Source: Gnetum montanum
Taxonomy: Eukaryota; Streptophyta; Gnetopsida; Gnetales; Gnetaceae
NCBI GenBank assembly: GCA_015680685.1
Contig: MNCI01004198.1
Coordinates: 123,947 to 144,872, forward strand
Reading direction: 5' to 3'
DNA: 20,926 nucleotides
The notes under the pieces are model-generated. The model worked only from the letters and a program-made list of their open reading frames with translations. It was not told the origin of the DNA and did not search any database. Below, in pieces: positions 18,540 to 20,926 of the stretch. Each line of letters begins with the position of its first letter. Position 1 is the stretch's first letter. Both the position numbers and the translations under genes were made by a program.

Positions 18540-19660
18540 CTATTAGAATTTATTAGGAACTAGAAGATTGAGCTTGTGTTGGACTAGTTTCATGATCATG
18601 AAAATTTGTTTTATGATTTTCCTAAATCTATTATAAAACACATATTATGCTATGGATTTCATTGGCCTAGCATGTATTAAGATATTAGCTCAAATATTTA
18701 ATGCTATTTTAAATGTCAAATTCATGGGCCAAAAATCAAGAAAGCTAGTGCTCCTCTAAAACTAGTAATTGTGAAAAGACCATTTTAGTAATGGGGTTTA
18801 GATTTTATGAAAATGATTACTTTTTTGAAAGCTAGGCATAAATTTATACTTACAGCTACCAATTATTTTACCAAGTGTATAGAAGAAAAAGCTCTAAAGA
18901 AGAGTTCAACATTAGATGTAATAAGATTTCTTAGTCATTTTAGTATGCTTGAAGTATTAGTGTTAGATCATGATCCTACATTTTATTCTAAATAATTTCT
19001 AAGCTCAACTTCCAAAAGAATCTATTTTTATGTTCTCTTTATTAAATTATTATGCTTAAGGAAATGGGCTAGCTAAATTCACAAATAAGAAGCTTATTTC
19101 CTATATAAAAAGATCAATGGAAGGGGGTTTAGGAAACTAGCATAATTATCTAAGATCCACTTTATGGACAGATCACATATGGATTAAGAGATCTATAGAC
19201 ACTTCACCATATAATCTAGTCTATAGAATGGCTGTAAGAATTCCGAACAAAATGATAACATCATCACTAGAGTTTGTACATAATTATAGTGGAAAAATAG
19301 ATAAGGATAGAAGCCAAATGTTTTTACTTATTAAAAGGGAAGCTAAAATTGTTAAAGTCAAACATAGTTTGTTGATAAATGCATGACAAACCAAAATATG
19401 GTTTGATAGAAGGTCTTTAAAAACAACATTTAGAGTGGGTGATCTGATGTTACTTTGGAACACAAGAAGAAGAAGTGATCATAATAAATTTTCTATCAAG
19501 TGGATAGGCCCATTCATTATTAGACAATGAGTGTCAAATAACATGTACAAATTATCCATGATGGATGGAATAGAACTAAAATTCCCATTATTGCCATCCA
19601 TCTTAAGCAGTACTTTGGGCAACCACCCAATAGTTAACAGAACTTAGGAGAAACAAAGAC
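18540..19660 (+). other. Integrase (within element E pseudogene)
   Basis: Zinc-binding part: His at 18591 and the Cys pair at 18702 and 18714 (CYFKC) remain, with FHWPSMYQ-type spacing; the second His is lost. Core: QWGLDF, then TATNYFTK, where Asp of the usual TATDYFTK is Asn (codon 18861..18863, AAT); LVLDHD keeps the second Asp (18966..18968); GNGLAKF has Lys (19075..19077, AAA) where the third catalytic residue Glu stands. Both lost residues can arise by one G-to-A transition. The C-terminal part shows GDLMLLW and KFSIKWIGPFII. Confidence 0.85.
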
Positions 19661-19673
19661 CATAAATATGTAA

Positions 19674-20926
19674 ATAGTGGTTGATTTTGAAGCTGATAAA
19701 TAGGTTTCATGGGGTTTTTATACTTTCAAGCCTTAAGCTTGATAGGAGTTTTCCTTGAAAATTTTTTTACTTTTTAAAGTTTATTCTACAATTTATTTTT
19801 AAGTAACCTTGTACACATTCTAAAAGGATTTCAAACTCTAAAAGCCACCATTATATATGTATCTAGAAATGTCATTAAGTCACAAGAACAAATGAAATGT
19901 CCTTGTTCTAAGAGCTTAACAAGATGATATTTTTAAGAAAAAGTAGGGGCAACAAATGTTATATTTTGGCCATTATTGAAGAAGGGTTTAAGCTAATTGA
20001 TCTAAAGTAAGAAAATTACAAATGGCTATTGATTCTAATATAGCTTTATATAAGAAAGGTATTGTATTTTAGAATAATTCAAGATTTTGAATTAAAGGAA
20101 TGAAAAGCTTAGGCTCTAATCATGATTTTTAAGTTTCAAAATTTAAAATCTAAGTTTTAATGAGAGCTATAGTATGAATGAAGCTTTAGAACTTAAGCTT
20201 AAAGGTCAAATTAAGAGCCCATGGATTGAAAGAGCATATACAAGTGAAAAAAAGATTTTTAGGTTTTTGTGATAGATCTCAAGGAATGCAACAAAATTAA
20301 TGTTTTACATCTCTTCATAATGTCTAAAACTTTTAATTACACTATGCAATGAAAGTCTTTTTAAAGCTAATTTTAAAGGATGGGGTTAGATTTTAACCTC
20401 TATCTAGAGTGGAAATTTTTCATCTAGACAAAAAAAGAAAAAGCTATTTAAATTTTTCTTATCTTCCATGTTAGCTTTTGGATTCATTGAAAATTTAAGC
20501 TAGGAGCAATTTCATCTAGATGACAAAACCCCATCTAAAAGCTTCATCTGATACATTAGCTTCTTAGTTAGCTAGAATGTTAATCTTCTATTTAGATGGA
20601 AAAGGAAAAAATTATTTATGTTCTTCTCATCTGCCACATCCTCTACAGGGAGAGGGCATTACTAATTTAGTTTTATTAACAAACGTAGAAATGGTTGTGT
20701 TGGCGACCGTTTGGGACACGACCACCAACAAGTGTCCTCGAACAGGATTTAGGTGCTTGTTAGTCTCTGGCAACACCAAGGCCCAGATACCTCCAAATAG
20801 ACTCAGTAGTTAATGTGAGTATGTGTGTGTGTTGTTGCAGTGTGCGGTTGTGAAATATGAAACAATTGCGTTGTGTGTAAACTACAAATGACTTATCTTA
20901 AAGAGATTTAGCCAACTTTGCCAAGT
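19674..20926 (+). other. AT-rich noncoding region after pol, candidate polypurine tract and LTR
   Basis: No coding pattern is seen. The purine run AAGAAAAAGTAGGGG (19935..19949) followed by TGTTATATTTTGG at 19957 resembles a polypurine tract and LTR start, 280 bp after the end of pol. A diverged 49-bp repeat occurs at 20422..20470 and 20590..20638. From about 20690 the base composition becomes less AT-rich, and TGGCGACCGTTTGGGAC (20700..20716) resembles the primer-binding region of plant gypsy elements. No second LTR copy is available to confirm any boundary. A short TG repeat lies at 20818..20834. Confidence 0.35.

Larger units (their letters stand above)
16411..19673 (+). pseudogene. Decayed pol polyprotein of a Ty3/gypsy retrotransposon (element E)
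   Basis: Domain order along the plus strand is: RNase H C-terminal half (16411..16626), linker (16700..17100), reverse transcriptase (about 17120..17790), degenerate RNase H (17911..18250), integrase zinc-binding part (about 18540..18720), integrase core (18780..19240) and integrase C-terminal part (19436..19660, GDLMLLW and KWIGPFII). The frame moves 1, 2, 1, 3, 1, giving at least four indels (near 16690, 17905, between 18180 and 18540, and near 19000). Tens of stops sit at positions where Gln, Arg or Trp is expected. The linker and RT pattern, and the Phe-Ala-Ser start of the second RNase H, recall a plant Tat-like clade. The 5' part (gag, protease, start of RNase H) is missing, and the homology begins at the CA end of the preceding putative LTR. 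It is a dead copy. Confidence 0.9.

Noticed and set aside
20577-20813. 78-codon plus ORF as a host exon with the TGTTGCAG near 20830 as splice site
   Set aside because: The translation has no known pattern, lies in a likely LTR/leader, and the splice-like string is short enough to occur by chance.

Overview
The window looks like intergenic DNA from a large, repeat-rich plant genome. I see no host gene, tRNA, rRNA or CRISPR array. Everything I can support is decayed LTR-retrotransposon sequence of the Ty3/gypsy kind, nested and overlapping, plus noncoding LTR and leader DNA. The degree of decay, the absence of genes and the long LTRs would suit a gymnosperm (conifer-like) genome. That is inference from style, not a species identification.

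Region by region: (A) 1..2446, plus strand, a gag-type pseudogene in one reading frame for about 2.1 kb, broken by some two dozen point stop codons. It is followed by T-rich noncoding DNA and a weak candidate LTR start near 2824. (B) 2902..11061, minus strand, a structurally complete LTR retrotransposon. It has two LTRs of about 1.24 and 1.36 kb, TG/CA ends, a primer-binding site, a polypurine tract and a 5-bp target duplication (GATGT/AATGT). Its internal part encodes only gag and a retropepsin, with no RT or integrase, so it was probably non-autonomous and mobilised in trans. Tandem repeats occur in its LTRs, its leader and its 3' noncoding part. One N at 10654 sits between two identical 46-bp copies and looks like an assembly join. 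(C) 11062..12618, noncoding, with an A-rich tract and a TATA-like element. (D) 12619..15340, plus strand, a pseudogene resembling the 'putative plant transposon protein' family followed by a Lys/Glu-rich coiled-coil part. It is followed by a polypurine tract (15516..15521) and a putative 3' LTR (15524..16409) with strong palindromes upstream of a TATA box. (E) 16411..19673, plus strand, a pol pseudogene. Its domain order is a partial RNase H, a linker, reverse transcriptase (YLDD intact), a second degenerate RNase H, and integrase (zinc-binding, core and C-terminal parts). The homology begins exactly where the putative LTR of D ends. (F) 19674..20926, AT-rich noncoding DNA with a candidate polypurine tract and LTR start.

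Nothing here appears to be expressed as an intact protein. Most in-frame stops, and the two lost integrase catalytic residues, can be explained by C-to-T or G-to-A transitions, the mark of long-term decay of methylated cytosines. The main points worth checking are the RNase H domain placed before the RT, a short motif of B found both in its 3' array and twice inside its gag, the unequal minisatellite in B's LTRs, and the palindromic promoter region of D.
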